In this document: positions 43,191 through 53,514 of the stretch, one piece after another
Position numbering within the stretch: position 1 is the first letter of the stretch
Layout: every line of letters starts with the position of its first letter
NCBI GenBank assembly: GCA_900316645.1
Contig: ONDP01000001.1
Location: forward strand, 160,011-224,010
DNA: 64,000 nt
Origin: an uncultured Prevotellaceae bacterium
GTDB taxonomy: Bacteria; Bacteroidota; Bacteroidia; Bacteroidales; Bacteroidaceae
Direction: 5' to 3'
Program-made: the position numbers and the translations under genes
The notes under the pieces: model-generated
The model's database searches: none
What the model saw: the letters and a program-made list of their open reading frames with translations, nothing else
What the model was told of the DNA's origin: nothing

Positions 43191-44457
43191 TCCTTACGAT
43201 TGTCTGGTCACGATCCGGACCGATTGATATGATTGCAATAGGTGTTTCTAACTCTTTCTCCAAGAATGCGATATAGTCCTTGAAGGCCTGTGGGAACTGC
43301 TCCTCGCTAGTGAACTGAGTCATATCAGTCTTCCATCCGGGCAACTCTTTATAAACAGGCTCGATACCATCTTCGATGTTATAGGGGAAATAGTCAATCT
43401 CCTCACCGTTCTGCTTATAAGCCACACAAGCCTTGATGGTCTCGAAATCATCCAGCACGTCACTCTTCATCATAATCAGCTTGGTAACACCATTCACCAT
43501 GATGGAGTATTTCAGGGCAACAAGGTCTATCCATCCGCAACGACGTTCGCGACCTGTCACTGCTCCATACTCATGACCCAAATCACGGATGCGCTTTCCT
43601 GTCTCATCAAACAGTTCTGTGGGGAAAGGACCTGCACCGACACGAGTGCAATAAGCCTTCATAATACCGAAGACGTCGCCAATCTTATTGGGACCAATAC
43701 CCAAACCAGTGCAAGCTCCTGCACAGATAGTATTTGAGGATGTCACAAAGGGATATGAACCGAAGTCAATATCAAGCATGGTGCCCTGAGCGCCTTCACA
43801 GAGAACACTCTTGCCACTCTTCAGCAGATTGTTGATTTCATGTTCAGAATCAACAATGGGGAACTGACGGAGGTATTCAATACCCTCCAGCCATTTCTTC
43901 TCGACTTCAGTAATATCGTATTCATAGTTCAGTGACTTCAGGATAGCCTCGTGGCGAGCCTTTGCCTTCGCATATTTCTCGTCGAAATGGTCAAGAATAT
44001 CACCGACACGAAGACCGTTACGCGACACCTTGTCGGTATAGGTCGGACCGATTCCCTTTCCTGTTGTACCAACTTTATTCTTTCCCTTCTGTGCCTCATA
44101 GGCAGCATCCAGAACACGATGGGTAGGCATAATCAGATGAGCCTTCTTTGAAATATGCAAACGGTTCTTCAACTCATGACCGCTTGCCTCCAAAGCCTTG
44201 GCTTCTTCCATAAACAAGTCGGGAGCCAACACAACACCATTACCGATGATATTGACTTTACCGCCTTGGAAAATGCCGGAAGGAATGCTGCGAAGCACAT
44301 ATTTCTGTCCTTCAAACTCTAATGTGTGACCGGCATTGGGACCGCCTTGGAAGCGAGCCACCACATCATACTGCGGGGTCAATACGTCAACCACCTTTCC
44401 TTTTCCCTCATCGCCCCACTGCAAACCGAGCAGGACATCTACTTTACCTTGATTCAT
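43180..44457 (-). CDS. purA: Adenylosuccinate synthetase
   Basis: A 425-residue enzyme joining IMP and aspartate with GTP, first step from IMP to [18 protein letters not shown] is the N-terminal P-loop; [11 protein letters not shown] and [15 protein letters not shown] are typical. It lies ten bases after fur and overlaps hisS. Confidence 0.97.
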   Translation of the reverse strand: MNQGKVDVLLGLQWGDEGKGKVVDVLTPQYDVVARFQGGPNAGHTLEFEGQKYVLRSIPSGIFQGGKVNIIGNGVVLAPDLFMEEAKALEASGHELKNRLHISKKAHLIMPTHRVLDAAYEAQKGKNKVGTTGKGIGPTYTDKVSRNGLRVGDILDHFDEKYAKAKARHEAILKSLNYEYDITEVEKKWLEGIEYLRQFPIVDSEHEINNLLKSGKSVLCEGAQGTMLDIDFGSYPFVTSSNTICAGACTGLGIGPNKIGDVFGIMKAYCTRVGAGPFPTELFDETGKRIRDLGHEYGAVTGRERRCGWIDLVALKYSIMVNGVTKLIMMKSDVLDDFETIKACVAYKQNGEEIDYFPYNIEDGIEPVYKELPGWKTDMTQFTSEEQFPQAFKDYIAFLEKELETPIAIISIGPDRDQTIVRNGK

Positions 44458-44466
44458 TGACTTTTG

Positions 44467-44955
44467 TTATTTTTGATTTTTAAATTTCTTTTGTTGAGTC
44501 TTCGTTCTGGTTATCTTCGCTTGGCAAGTACTGCATATACCATAGATATATAGCGAATAGCCATCCTTACGGAAGCGCTTTAAATGCATCGAGCTGATTG
44601 TTTCCGAAATCTGCGGTGATTTTATTTCTGTCACCTTTCCGCACACTGTACATATCTGATGACTATGGCTGTTGTTGTCGTAACAAGCCTCATATTTTGT
44701 CTGTCCCTGGAACCGGTGACGAATCACCAGGCGCAACTCCATAAATAGTTTCAATGTGTTATACAAAGTGGCACGACTGACGGGAAACTTATTTTCCTCA
44801 GCCAACTTGTCACTTAATTCTTCGAGTGTAAAATGCCCGTTGATGTCATAGACAGCATCCAATATCGCATACCTCTCAGGAGTTTTGCGGCGGTTGTTAA
44901 CCTCCAGATAATTATTCAGAATCTGCCTTACAGTCGTAATTACACTATCTTTCAT
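44467..44955 (-). CDS. Fur-family transcriptional regulator
   Basis: A 162-residue metal- or peroxide-sensing repressor. Winged-helix region at about residues 20-85 (ISRATLYNTLKLF-like, here FPVSRATLYNTLKLF), histidine-rich NNSHSHQICTVCGKV and a second CSTCQ pair, making the structural zinc site. It could be Fur, Zur or PerR; the NSHSHQIC arrangement does not decide. First gene of the run with purA and hisS; a -7-like TAATTTTG is at 44981-44988 on the minus strand. Confidence 0.9.
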   Translation of the reverse strand: MKDSVITTVRQILNNYLEVNNRRKTPERYAILDAVYDINGHFTLEELSDKLAEENKFPVSRATLYNTLKLFMELRLVIRHRFQGQTKYEACYDNNSHSHQICTVCGKVTEIKSPQISETISSMHLKRFRKDGYSLYIYGICSTCQAKITRTKTQQKKFKNQK

Positions 44956-45020
44956 TGATCAATTAATACCTAAAACCGCACAAAATTACAATAATTTATT
45001 CAGATTACGGCATTAATTAT

Positions 45021-45641
45021 TTAAAAAAGTTCTAAATTAAGTTTTTTAAGCGCACTTTTTGCCATTCTCTCATATACCAAACCTAACTCCGAGAAGCGTA
45101 TCATACTCTGCATAGCAGCCTTTCGAACCATCATGGAACCACCCTGCAATGCCACTAATGCCTGGTCGATAAATTCATTGATGCCACGCTCGTTGGGCTC
45201 CTGCTTGTTCATAAACAAACGTGTCAGTATATGAAATCCACATAATTGGTATAACTCCTTGTCGAAAGCAATCCACTGATAAGCCTTTGCCGGTGCATAG
45301 GGCAGATACTGATAGAGATTGAATGCAGCTTGTTCTGCTATCTCCTGTGATGTGGTCTGCTCCATCCAGATATCTACCACTTCCGGCAGCATCCTGTCTG
45401 CAGGCATCACCATCGTTGCCAATATCTTGCATTCCCTGACATCGGCCTTCCAAAGCTCTATGGCCAGTTCGTAGTCTTTGCCTATTTCTGCCGCCATATC
45501 CCTAAGCATAGGAATCGAGGCACCCCAGTTGAGTTTATATTCAACACCCTTGTCGCGCATCGACTGGGCAGTCATTCCATCCATCAACTGGCGAAACGAC
45601 TGTTTGATTTCCCTGACGCGCTGTTGCAGTTGTTCGTTCAT
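45021..45641 (-). CDS. DNA alkylation repair (AlkD-like HEAT) protein
   Basis: A 206-residue all-helical protein. The alternating helices (LPEVVDIWMEQTTSQEIAEQ, then AAFNLYQYLPYAPAKAYQW) fit the HEAT-repeat fold of AlkC/AlkD glycosylases that remove alkylated bases. Bacteroidetes versions are shorter than B. cereus AlkD, so catalysis is not certain. The ATG overlaps the DPP III stop by four bases, suggesting coupling. Confidence 0.75.
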   Translation of the reverse strand: MNEQLQQRVREIKQSFRQLMDGMTAQSMRDKGVEYKLNWGASIPMLRDMAAEIGKDYELAIELWKADVRECKILATMVMPADRMLPEVVDIWMEQTTSQEIAEQAAFNLYQYLPYAPAKAYQWIAFDKELYQLCGFHILTRLFMNKQEPNERGINEFIDQALVALQGGSMMVRKAAMQSMIRFSELGLVYERMAKSALKKLNLELF

Positions 45642-47602
45642 ATCAATGTTCCGTATTCTGAACTATAGCGCAACATTTGTTGTGCATAGCCCTCTGTATA
45701 GTCTATCTGGATATCGGTCACCTCGCCGGCATCGTTCCTAACTGGTGTCATCTTCGGATTAATAAAGCCCTTATATGGTGCGAGATTCAACCGTTGATAG
45801 CGCTCCAGAATTTCCTGATGAACCACCGGATCAACCTTCACCGCATAACGTTCTACCAACTGTCGAGCTGCTTCATAGTCGCCTTCACTCTTGATACGCT
45901 GTATTTCAGCCAACAGTGTTGCTATTTGCTGTCTCAGTCCTTCATAGTCATTCACTTGCAGATAGGTTTTCCCGTTTCGTTGAACCATTGAGAGCGTCTG
46001 ACCGTTTTCCAGACACCAACGGGCTATCAGGGCACGATTGCGCATGTGGGCTTCTTCTATCTGATGTCCAGGCTGAATGCGTATCAACTGTGTCAGCAGT
46101 CCGTTCATCATATAACTGTAATACTGCGCCTTATAGGCTTCCATATTGGGCAGAAGACCTAACTCCACCAGTTTGGAGTCGGCCAGATAGTAGAGTCCGA
46201 ACAAATCGGCACGAGCCTCTTCAATAGTGTTGCCGTAAGCTTTCAAAGCATCCGGATCCGTCCCTGCCAACAACTGTCCGCTACCATGTCCCAGACATTC
46301 GTGCAGGTCAGTATGCAAATCGTCGCAAATATCGCCATATTGGTTTATCAGTTCCAGCGTGGCTTCATCTACGACGAATTCCTCTTTGAATCCATTGCCA
46401 TGTGACGCCTTGTTGTAGGCATCAGTAATATTGCTGATGGTGATACTCTTGCTGCCATATTCCGCTCTAATCCAATCGGCATTGGGCAGATTGATACCTA
46501 TTGCCGTCGAAGGATACTCGTCGCCACCAAGCATAGCGGCACAGATAGCATTGGCTGTCACCCCCTTCACCTGTTTCTTGCGGAATCGAGGATCTACGGG
46601 TGAGTGGTCTTCAAACCACTGGGCATTATTGCTGATGGTCTGAGTACGTTTTGTTGCTTCCTTGTCTTTATACTCAACGATACCCTCCCAGGAACCCTTC
46701 AGCCCCAATGGGTCGCCATAAACTTCTATAAATCCATTCACAAAGTCTATTTCACCTTCGTGCTCACTCACCCACTCTTTGCAGTATGCGTTAAAACGCT
46801 GCAAGTCGCCTGTTCTATAATAGTCCATCAGATGTTCTATCACACGCACTTGCTGTTGGTTCTCGGCAAATGCCTGAGCCTGTTCCAGCCAATAGACAAT
46901 CTTCTCTATGGCCTTGGAATAACGTCCTCCAATGCGCCAAACGTCCTCACAAAGTTTTCCGTCTTTCTTAACCAGTGTTGAATTCAAACCAAACGAAGGA
47001 GGTTCGGTGCCTTGATATGATGATTTCTGTTGCTGATAAAAGAATTCTGCCTCCTCTTGCGACACGCCGTCATAGAAATGGCAGGCAGACGTCTTAATCA
47101 GATCATCACCGTCATTCTTGTTGACGCGCTTGGGCAACACATCTGGATTGAAAATAACAGGGAACAGCTCGTCACACAGATTGTCAACCGTTTCTCCATC
47201 CTTCAAAGGCAATGACTTAGCATCAACCTTCCTGACTGAATTCCTCAGGAAATCCTCATGGAAGCCCGGTTCGAACTTGTCACAACCGTAATGATGATAA
47301 ATGCCGTTCGAGAACCATACCCTCTTCAGGTATATTTCAAAAGCCTTGAAGTCGCTGGTAGTTTTATCAATGTCATTTGACGTATAAACGGCCTCCAGCA
47401 TTTTGCGAATACGCAGATTATACTTGCCAAACTGGTCGAAAGTAATGTCACGCCCATAGAGCGTAGCTTGCGACAAAGCGTAAATATATTGCTTTTGGCG
47501 CAAATTTAACTGCTCAAAACCATTTAGCTGGTATCTGAGCAGTTGTAAGTCTGCAAAACGTTCGTCTGAGAAACTAAACATTTTTGAATTTTCTTTGTCC
47601 AT
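45638..47602 (-). CDS. Dipeptidyl-peptidase III (M49 metallopeptidase)
   Basis: A 654-residue zinc peptidase releasing dipeptides; no signal peptide, so probably cytoplasmic. The hallmark HECLGHGSGQLL (the six-residue variant HExxxH of family M49) lies near residue 440, with EEARADLFGLYYLAD (third zinc ligand Glu) downstream. I chose ATG 47602; ATG 47581 is also possible. Both overlap the end of the AraC-type gene, and an earlier ATG at 47641 would overlap it more. The nucleotide phase makes coupling with the regulator gene likely. Confidence 0.92.
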   Translation of the reverse strand: MDKENSKMFSFSDERFADLQLLRYQLNGFEQLNLRQKQYIYALSQATLYGRDITFDQFGKYNLRIRKMLEAVYTSNDIDKTTSDFKAFEIYLKRVWFSNGIYHHYGCDKFEPGFHEDFLRNSVRKVDAKSLPLKDGETVDNLCDELFPVIFNPDVLPKRVNKNDGDDLIKTSACHFYDGVSQEEAEFFYQQQKSSYQGTEPPSFGLNSTLVKKDGKLCEDVWRIGGRYSKAIEKIVYWLEQAQAFAENQQQVRVIEHLMDYYRTGDLQRFNAYCKEWVSEHEGEIDFVNGFIEVYGDPLGLKGSWEGIVEYKDKEATKRTQTISNNAQWFEDHSPVDPRFRKKQVKGVTANAICAAMLGGDEYPSTAIGINLPNADWIRAEYGSKSITISNITDAYNKASHGNGFKEEFVVDEATLELINQYGDICDDLHTDLHECLGHGSGQLLAGTDPDALKAYGNTIEEARADLFGLYYLADSKLVELGLLPNMEAYKAQYYSYMMNGLLTQLIRIQPGHQIEEAHMRNRALIARWCLENGQTLSMVQRNGKTYLQVNDYEGLRQQIATLLAEIQRIKSEGDYEAARQLVERYAVKVDPVVHQEILERYQRLNLAPYKGFINPKMTPVRNDAGEVTDIQIDYTEGYAQQMLRYSSEYGTLI

Positions 47603-48047
47603 TCGTTTTCTTCTGGACTTTTTGTGATGGGTGCTTCTCAAAATGCTGCAAGCGATATTCCCTCGGAGTCATGTTCATGAACTTGAAAAAGGAAGCATAG
47701 AACGACTGGCGATTTGCAAAGCCTACCATATCACTGACCTCTTCCATTGTTAATTCTTGATACCGTTTGTCCACCATTAGGGTCATCGCTTCTTCAATGC
47801 GGAACTTGTTGACAAAGGAGGTGTAGTTCGTGTGGAACTGAACATTCACCACCGCTGAAATGTAGCGAGTGTTTGTGCCTAAGTCTTCCGCAAGCTTCTT
47901 TGCAGAATAATCCTTGTCCTTGTACTTCTTTTGCATGACAATGATATCAAGGATTTTACTCTTAAGTTCATCCATCAATGCAGGATTAACCAACGTCCTA
48001 TACGTTGCTTCCTTAACCTTTTTTTCAGTAATGTTGTACTTTGTCAT
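47574..48047 (-). CDS. AraC-type transcriptional regulator, small
   Basis: A 157-residue protein that is almost only the DNA-binding part. The double helix-turn-helix is seen in AKKLAEDLGTNTRYISAVVN and VSDMVGFANRQSFYASFFK, ending with MTPREYR. No ligand or receiver domain precedes it. The tail is Lys-rich. It has its own promoter and runs into the DPP III gene with a 29-base overlap, which suggests it regulates its own unit; that is inference. Confidence 0.9.
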   Translation of the reverse strand: MTKYNITEKKVKEATYRTLVNPALMDELKSKILDIIVMQKKYKDKDYSAKKLAEDLGTNTRYISAVVNVQFHTNYTSFVNKFRIEEAMTLMVDKRYQELTMEEVSDMVGFANRQSFYASFFKFMNMTPREYRLQHFEKHPSQKVQKKTNGQRKFKNV

Positions 48048-48083
48048 CTCGAGTAAGGTTTAATTGATGTATTAATTTCATTG

Positions 48084-48114
48084 CAAAGATAGCATAAAAT
48101 TTCGACAATCCAAA
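48084..48114 (-). promoter_or_regulatory. Promoter of the AraC-type gene
   Basis: On the minus strand TTTG (48111-48114), a 19-base spacer and TATCTTTG (48084-48091), 36 bases before the ATG. Confidence 0.8.
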
Positions 48115-48145
48115 ACAAATTCAACATTTTTTTCAAAAAAAAGTG

Positions 48146-48153
48146 TAACTTTG
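48146..48153 (+). promoter_or_regulatory. -7 element (TAACTTTG) of recQ
   Basis: TAACTTTG lies 27 bases before ATG 48181. It rules out the longer in-frame start at 48151, which overlaps it. The -33 region is T-rich without TTTG. Confidence 0.65.
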
Positions 48154-48180
48154 CATCAAATTTTAGATTTTTTCAGTAAA

Positions 48181-50004
48181 ATGGATATAAAAGAGGTCCT
48201 AAAAAACTATTACGGATACGATTCGTTCAGAGTCAATCAATTTGAAATCATCAATACCATCCTGCAAAAAAGCGATTGTTTGGTGCTGATGCCCACGGGT
48301 GGTGGCAAGAGTATCTGCTATCAGATACCGGCTATCTGTATGCCCGGAACCGCTGTTGTTATTTCACCACTCATCAGTTTGATGAAGGATCAAGTCGAGG
48401 CACTTAAGTCAAATGGTATCGAAGCTGCAGCCCTGAACAGCGGTAACGACTTCAGTGCCGACACAATTGTAAGAAGAAAGTGTATGGACGGCACCTTGAA
48501 GTTACTTTACATCTCTCCTGAAAAACTGCTTGCAGAAGTTCCGTTTTTGTTAAAACAAATGAATATATCTCTCTTTGCTGTCGATGAGGCACACTGCATC
48601 AGCCAATGGGGTCACGACTTCCGCCCAGAATACACTCAGCTCGACGTGCTCCATAAGGAGTTTCCTGAGGTTCCCATTATGGCACTCACAGCTACTGCCG
48701 ACAAGATTACCCGGCAGGATATCATCAAGCAATTACGACTGCGCGAGCCCCAGGTGTTCATCTCCAGTTTTGACCGTCCCAATCTCAGCCTGACTGTCAA
48801 ACGTGGCTATTCGACGAAGGAGAAAGAAAACTACATTCTGAACTTCATCAAGGCCCGTCCGCTGGAAAGCGGTATCGTTTACTGTCTTAGCAGGAAAGCT
48901 ACAGAGAAAGTTTCTATATTTCTGAATAGCAAAGGAATACGTTCTGCTATCTATCACGCAGGACTTACCCAGCAGGAACGCGACAAAGCGCAGGTAGATT
49001 TCCAGAAAGACGACGTCCAGGTAGTGTGTGCCACCATTGCTTTCGGTATGGGTATCGACAAGAGTAATGTGCGTTGGGTTATCCATTACAATATGCCAAA
49101 GAGCATTGAGAGCTACTATCAGGAGATAGGTCGTGCCGGACGCGATGGTGCCCCTGCCGACACCGTCCTGTTCTATTCGCTTGCCGATGTGGTTCAGCTC
49201 TCCCAGTTTGCCAAGGAAAGCGGCCAAAAAGACATCAATCTCGACAAACTGAAACAAATGCAGAACTATGCCGAGTCGAGTGTTTGCAGAAGACGCATTT
49301 TGTTAAATTATTTCGGAGAACAACGCGACCACGATTGCAACAACTGCGATGTGTGCGACAATCCTCCTCAGCGCTTTGACGGTACGGAGTATATCCAGAT
49401 GGCCTTGAGTGCCGTCAAGCGCACTGACGAACAGATTCGCACGGCTACCATTGTAGAGATTCTGAAAGGTATTTCCTCGCCTACTGTCAAACGCAAAGGC
49501 TACGATACATTGAAGACGTTCGGTGTTGGGAAAGCATTGTCCACCAACGACTGGCAAGACTATCTGCTTCAGATGCTGCAAATGGGATTCATCGAGATAG
49601 CTTACGATCAAGGCAATGTGGTGAAAATCACGGAAAGCGGCAACGATGTTCTCTTCGGAAGAAAGCGTGCAGAGCTCTGCGTTATCGACCATACAGTCAA
49701 GGAAGTGTCCAAACCTCGTCGCCGTCTGCATCTCGAGATTCCATCCATCACTATTCCCGGACTCCCGCAGACTACAGGTATTGAAGACTGCCAACTCTTC
49801 GAGGCCTTACGCACACTGCGTCGTCAGTGTGCCGACGAAGAGGGTTTTCCGCCTTATATCGTATTCAGCGACAAAGTGCTTCATGCACTGGCTACCATCA
49901 AGCCCGTCACCCTCGACACCTTCGGTTTCATTCCAGGCATCGGCGAACATAAGAAGATGAAGTACGGCAAACGCTTTATTGCCCTTATTCAGAAATATGT
50001 GTAG
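48181..50004 (+). CDS. recQ: ATP-dependent DNA helicase RecQ
   Basis: A 607-residue 3'-5' helicase in recombination and fork repair. Motifs: LMPTGGGKSICYQIPA (Walker A), VDEAHCISQWGHDFRPEY (DEAH and aromatic loop), MALTATADKITRQDI, and GRAGRDGAPAD (VI). Zinc-binding cysteines lie near residues 375-400 (CRRRILLNYF, CNNCDVC), a winged-helix RQC follows, and the C-terminus (CQLFEALRTLRRQCADEEG) is an HRDC domain. The stop overlaps the convergent YihY gene by 20 bases. Confidence 0.96.
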   Translation: MDIKEVLKNYYGYDSFRVNQFEIINTILQKSDCLVLMPTGGGKSICYQIPAICMPGTAVVISPLISLMKDQVEALKSNGIEAAALNSGNDFSADTIVRRKCMDGTLKLLYISPEKLLAEVPFLLKQMNISLFAVDEAHCISQWGHDFRPEYTQLDVLHKEFPEVPIMALTATADKITRQDIIKQLRLREPQVFISSFDRPNLSLTVKRGYSTKEKENYILNFIKARPLESGIVYCLSRKATEKVSIFLNSKGIRSAIYHAGLTQQERDKAQVDFQKDDVQVVCATIAFGMGIDKSNVRWVIHYNMPKSIESYYQEIGRAGRDGAPADTVLFYSLADVVQLSQFAKESGQKDINLDKLKQMQNYAESSVCRRRILLNYFGEQRDHDCNNCDVCDNPPQRFDGTEYIQMALSAVKRTDEQIRTATIVEILKGISSPTVKRKGYDTLKTFGVGKALSTNDWQDYLLQMLQMGFIEIAYDQGNVVKITESGNDVLFGRKRAELCVIDHTVKEVSKPRRRLHLEIPSITIPGLPQTTGIEDCQLFEALRTLRRQCADEEGFPPYIVFSDKVLHALATIKPVTLDTFGFIPGIGEHKKMKYGKRFIALIQKYV

Positions 50005-51325
50005 GGCGCAGATCCTGCAATTTGATATCCCGCAGGGCATGGAGATAGTTCGAGCGTAATTCGATAGCTTTGGCCCACTGCTCGGTAAATTGCTTGCTGA
50101 AGTCCAAGTCTATCTTCCACTGTCCACGCGACTCCAGTCGTTCCAACATTCTGCCCAGCGTGAGGTTGTTGATATCCTCGGCAGGCATGAAATGTGATGT
50201 CTCGCCTTTTTCGTCGCTGGTAATCTCGATGATGAGTCCTGCCTCCATCAGTTCCTTCAGCAAGTCGTTGACGATACGGATGGGTATTGTGGTTTCCATA
50301 CGCAGTTTTGTAGCCGAATAGGGCTTTTTACCTTCAGCGAAGTTACGACAGATACAACTCATCAGCATGGTACACATCATCATGTGGTAGCGGTAGCTTA
50401 TTTCGCCGGTATTTGTGTCAAAGTCGTAATAGTCAAGATAGCGGTTGGCATAACACAGTTCGGCACCAAACAGGCAGATGGTCCAAGATATCTGCACCCA
50501 CAGCATGAATAAAGGCAGTGCGGCAAACGAACCGTAGATGGCATTATATCCCGACAGGAATATCTGTGCGTGGATATAGAACAGCTGCAACCCCTGCATG
50601 GCGACACCAGCCAAGATGCCTGGCACTATGACGTGCCGAGCCTTCACATGCGTATTGGGCATGAAGACATAGAGTACAATGAACATTGACGACATGAAGG
50701 CATAAGGAATGAGGGCGATGATGAAACGCAGGAAAGGCCCCAACATCAAATCGCTGGCAAACGAATCGGCCACCGTAGCCATGAAAATCGAGAGACCCGT
50801 TGTCACCACGACGACAATAGGGAAACAGAAGAACATTGCTATGTAGTCGGTAAATGTACGGAACAGACTCCTGGGCTTTGTCACCTGCCATATCTCGTTA
50901 AACGCGTCTTCCACATTGCTCACCAGCATCAGCACCGTATAGAGCATGAACAGCATACCGATGCCCAGGAACACTCCGCTCTTGGTATGCACCAGATAGC
51001 TGTTGACGAACCCGATGATGATATCGGCCACCTGAGGTTGCGACTGCAATGCCTCACGAAACCACATCTCAATATATATGCTGAAACCGAAACCACGGGC
51101 TATGGCGAACACAACGGCAAGAATAGGGACAATGGCCAACAGGGTACTGTATGTCAGTGCTGCTGCTCTGGTCATCACCCGTTTGGCCAGAAAGAAGCGA
51201 ATGGCCAGAATCAGTTTTTTCGTCACCTCCACCAACAGGAATTTGACGGGCGAAACATCCTTTGCCTTGATTCTCCATATTCCAGTATGGAAAAATTGGA
51301 TGAGCTCTTGTATCTTTTTTGCCAT
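49985..51325 (-). CDS. YihY/BrkB-family inner membrane protein
   Basis: A 446-residue protein with about six membrane helices (residues 30-300) and a cytoplasmic C-terminal domain of about 130 residues that looks like a winged helix (LRMETTIPIRIVNDLLKELM). RAAALTYSTLLAIVPILAVV is the characteristic block. The family was once called RNase BN, wrongly; its role is unknown, possibly transport or envelope integrity. It lies just before rnpB in the leftward direction. Confidence 0.9.
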   Translation of the reverse strand: MAKKIQELIQFFHTGIWRIKAKDVSPVKFLLVEVTKKLILAIRFFLAKRVMTRAAALTYSTLLAIVPILAVVFAIARGFGFSIYIEMWFREALQSQPQVADIIIGFVNSYLVHTKSGVFLGIGMLFMLYTVLMLVSNVEDAFNEIWQVTKPRSLFRTFTDYIAMFFCFPIVVVVTTGLSIFMATVADSFASDLMLGPFLRFIIALIPYAFMSSMFIVLYVFMPNTHVKARHVIVPGILAGVAMQGLQLFYIHAQIFLSGYNAIYGSFAALPLFMLWVQISWTICLFGAELCYANRYLDYYDFDTNTGEISYRYHMMMCTMLMSCICRNFAEGKKPYSATKLRMETTIPIRIVNDLLKELMEAGLIIEITSDEKGETSHFMPAEDINNLTLGRMLERLESRGQWKIDLDFSKQFTEQWAKAIELRSNYLHALRDIKLQDLRPTHISE

Positions 51326-51346
51326 ATCCGTTCTTTAATAAAAAAT

Positions 51347-51730
51347 GGAAAGCACTGCCTCTATAAGCCGGGTTCTGTGTTCTCGCCCGTAGGCAAGACG
51401 CCTGTCATTTATCTACTCCGTAAGTCACCCTACGGCTCTAGCATTCTACCCTCCACCGTATAACTCGGGCGGGCAACCCTCGGACGATGGTTTACATGAA
51501 CTTGCAGCCCCCAGATGGAACAGCCCGCTGATCACCCAGCGGCTGGTGGTCTCTTACACCACCTTCTCACCCTTACCCTTGCGGGCGGTTATTTTCTTCT
51601 TCCGACACCAGCTGTCACCAACTGCTTCCACTTTCAGAAGTGGGGCGCCCTATGCTGCCCGGACTTTCCTCTCGTGCCCTGTCCTCGACGAGGTATTTGG
51701 CACCAGCGACAAGCCGAGGCACTGCTCTCC
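51347..51730 (-). ncRNA. rnpB: RNase P RNA
   Basis: On the minus strand the RNA begins with a P1 arm GGAGAGCAGTGCCTC that pairs with the 3' arm GAGGCAGTGCTTTCC (51361-51347). The conserved core GAGGAAAGTCCGGGC (51672-51658 region) and the 3' block ACAGAACCCGGCTTAT (51373-51358 region) are unmistakable. Length is about 384 nt, type A layout. A T-run follows the P1 arm, acting as terminator. It processes tRNA 5' ends. Confidence 0.93.
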
Positions 51731-51735
51731 ACGGA

Positions 51736-51766
51736 CAAAAGTACAAAATATTGCGCAAAAAACAAA
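51736..51766 (-). promoter_or_regulatory. Promoter of rnpB
   Basis: On the minus strand TTTG (51763-51766), a 19-base spacer and TACTTTTG (51736-51743), about six bases before the RNA 5' end. From 51767 to 51900 I see no gene. Confidence 0.88.
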
Positions 51767-51900
51767 GGAAAACTTGTTTTTCTTTCAAATTTCTACGATT
51801 ATTACAACCTGCACGTAATACCTAACTTGGTTTCAAAGGTCTTCGCCTTCACATCGTCATAATATGAATAATGTGTCTTACTCTATTAAAAACTTAACCA

Positions 51901-51930
51901 AAAAAAATCCCTAAGTAATTAAACTTAGGG
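51901..51930 (-). terminator. Intrinsic terminator of the FadL-like porin gene
   Basis: On the minus strand CCCTAAGTTTAATTACTTAGGG (51930-51909) forms an 8-bp stem followed by an eight-T run. It lies 34 bases after the gene. Confidence 0.85.
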
Positions 51931-51963
51931 AGAAGAAATAATAATATTGTAAAATTATTTTTG

Positions 51964-53508
51964 TTAGAACGTATAAGTCAGCGAAGCTTGTATCTGATGA
52001 CGATTGTCTTTAACACTGACTGCATCGCAACGGTTGGTCAGGGGCTCAACAGCGCCAGTTTCCTCGACAATATAATCGACTGACAAATACTTCATGAAGG
52101 GATAGAAATCACCCTTGCGAGTACTGTACTGATAAGCCAGATCGAGGCGGAACTTATCGAAAGAGAAACCTACACCTGCAGTGATGCGATTGGTAGCCTT
52201 CCAGTTAACGTAATGGGTGGTGGAAGCGTAATAGACGCCTGGTGACCAAATGGTCTGGTCGCGCACGCCATTCTCCTGATACATCGGTGATACATAGTTG
52301 TAACCGAGACGGAGGGCAATATTATTGTCAACCCTGAACTCACCGCCAATCTTGAAGGTGTGAACACCCTTCAGCGTCTTCTCAATATGCTGCTTCATAT
52401 TGTTGTCGGACGAACTCCTCTCAGAGTATGAATCGTAGTACCAGTCGTAGTAACCACCATCGATGGTGCGCATATCGCAGGACCCATAGTCGGCATACTC
52501 ATAGACAGCACCAAGTGCGATGTTATTGTTGATGGTGTGACCCAGACTCAAGCCGAACTTCCAAGGGGTGTTAAAGCGGAAATCTTCCTTGGCAGATTCA
52601 CGATCGACATTGCCTCCGATAGTGGTATAATTCTCAGTTGTCAGACGGTAGAATGTTGGAGTAGATACTGACAAGCCAATACGGAAAGGCGACTCCTCGA
52701 TAGGACGGGCAATGATACCTGCCTTAACATTGAAACCGTGACCGGTAATCTTATGATTATCAGAGATAAGCACGTCTGTCACCGAAGCACTGTTGAGCGT
52801 CTCGTAGTACTCGCTGTAGTTCTTATAGTTGACATTATGAATGCCCACTGTCAAACCAAGATAGAGACGGTTCTTGATGTTACCACTGATATTGAGATCG
52901 AACTCGCCGATATAGCCTGTATTGGCACGCTTAAAGTCGTAAGCATTGCCTTCGTAGCTGTAAATCTGTTCAGTGGTTTTATCGTAAAGCATATTACCAT
53001 AATACAGGTCGTCAAGTTGCGACCACGCTGGGGTGTCAAACAAGTCTAAACCATCTTTGATAACCGTCTGGGTACTCTGTGACGAACCATTCAGGGCTCG
53101 CTCAGCAAACAGCACATGATTGAAATTACGGTTCTTATGGAAATTTAATCCGAAATTCAAGTAACTGGTCTTACCTGTACGAGTAGAGAAGACGACACCT
53201 ACCTGGTCGAAAGACACATGAGTCTTGCTACCATCCTGAAAAGACTTGCCTTCCTCTTGACTAACGACACTCAGCGATGCTGAAACCTGACCCCTACGGA
53301 ACAAACCGATACCTGCAGGGTTACTTCCCATCGTGGAGATATCTGCTCCTAAAGCATCCATTGCACCACCCATACCGACGTAACGGGCTGTACCATTCAA
53401 ATCTTCTGTTGCCAATGCTGCACCGACATAGGTGTCCTGTGTTGCAGACTGAGCCTGTACCTGCAGAGCAGCCATTGCTGCAAATGCGAATAAATATATC
53501 TTCTTCAT
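51964..53508 (-). CDS. Outer membrane protein of the OmpP1/FadL/TodX family
   Basis: A 514-residue outer-membrane beta-barrel. Signal peptide MKKIYLFAFAAMAALQVQA; N-terminal plug region GTARYVGMGGAMDALGADIS, then SNPAGIGLF, the family hallmark NPAG; the rest shows alternating beta strands and ends with an aromatic residue (SLTYTF), as needed for barrel assembly. The family imports hydrophobic compounds, but the ligand is unknown. I chose ATG 53508, which gives the signal. A heptamer repeat sits in the gap to the upstream gene. Confidence 0.92.
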   Translation of the reverse strand: MKKIYLFAFAAMAALQVQAQSATQDTYVGAALATEDLNGTARYVGMGGAMDALGADISTMGSNPAGIGLFRRGQVSASLSVVSQEEGKSFQDGSKTHVSFDQVGVVFSTRTGKTSYLNFGLNFHKNRNFNHVLFAERALNGSSQSTQTVIKDGLDLFDTPAWSQLDDLYYGNMLYDKTTEQIYSYEGNAYDFKRANTGYIGEFDLNISGNIKNRLYLGLTVGIHNVNYKNYSEYYETLNSASVTDVLISDNHKITGHGFNVKAGIIARPIEESPFRIGLSVSTPTFYRLTTENYTTIGGNVDRESAKEDFRFNTPWKFGLSLGHTINNNIALGAVYEYADYGSCDMRTIDGGYYDWYYDSYSERSSSDNNMKQHIEKTLKGVHTFKIGGEFRVDNNIALRLGYNYVSPMYQENGVRDQTIWSPGVYYASTTHYVNWKATNRITAGVGFSFDKFRLDLAYQYSTRKGDFYPFMKYLSVDYIVEETGAVEPLTNRCDAVSVKDNRHQIQASLTYTF

Positions 53509-53514
53509 AATAAA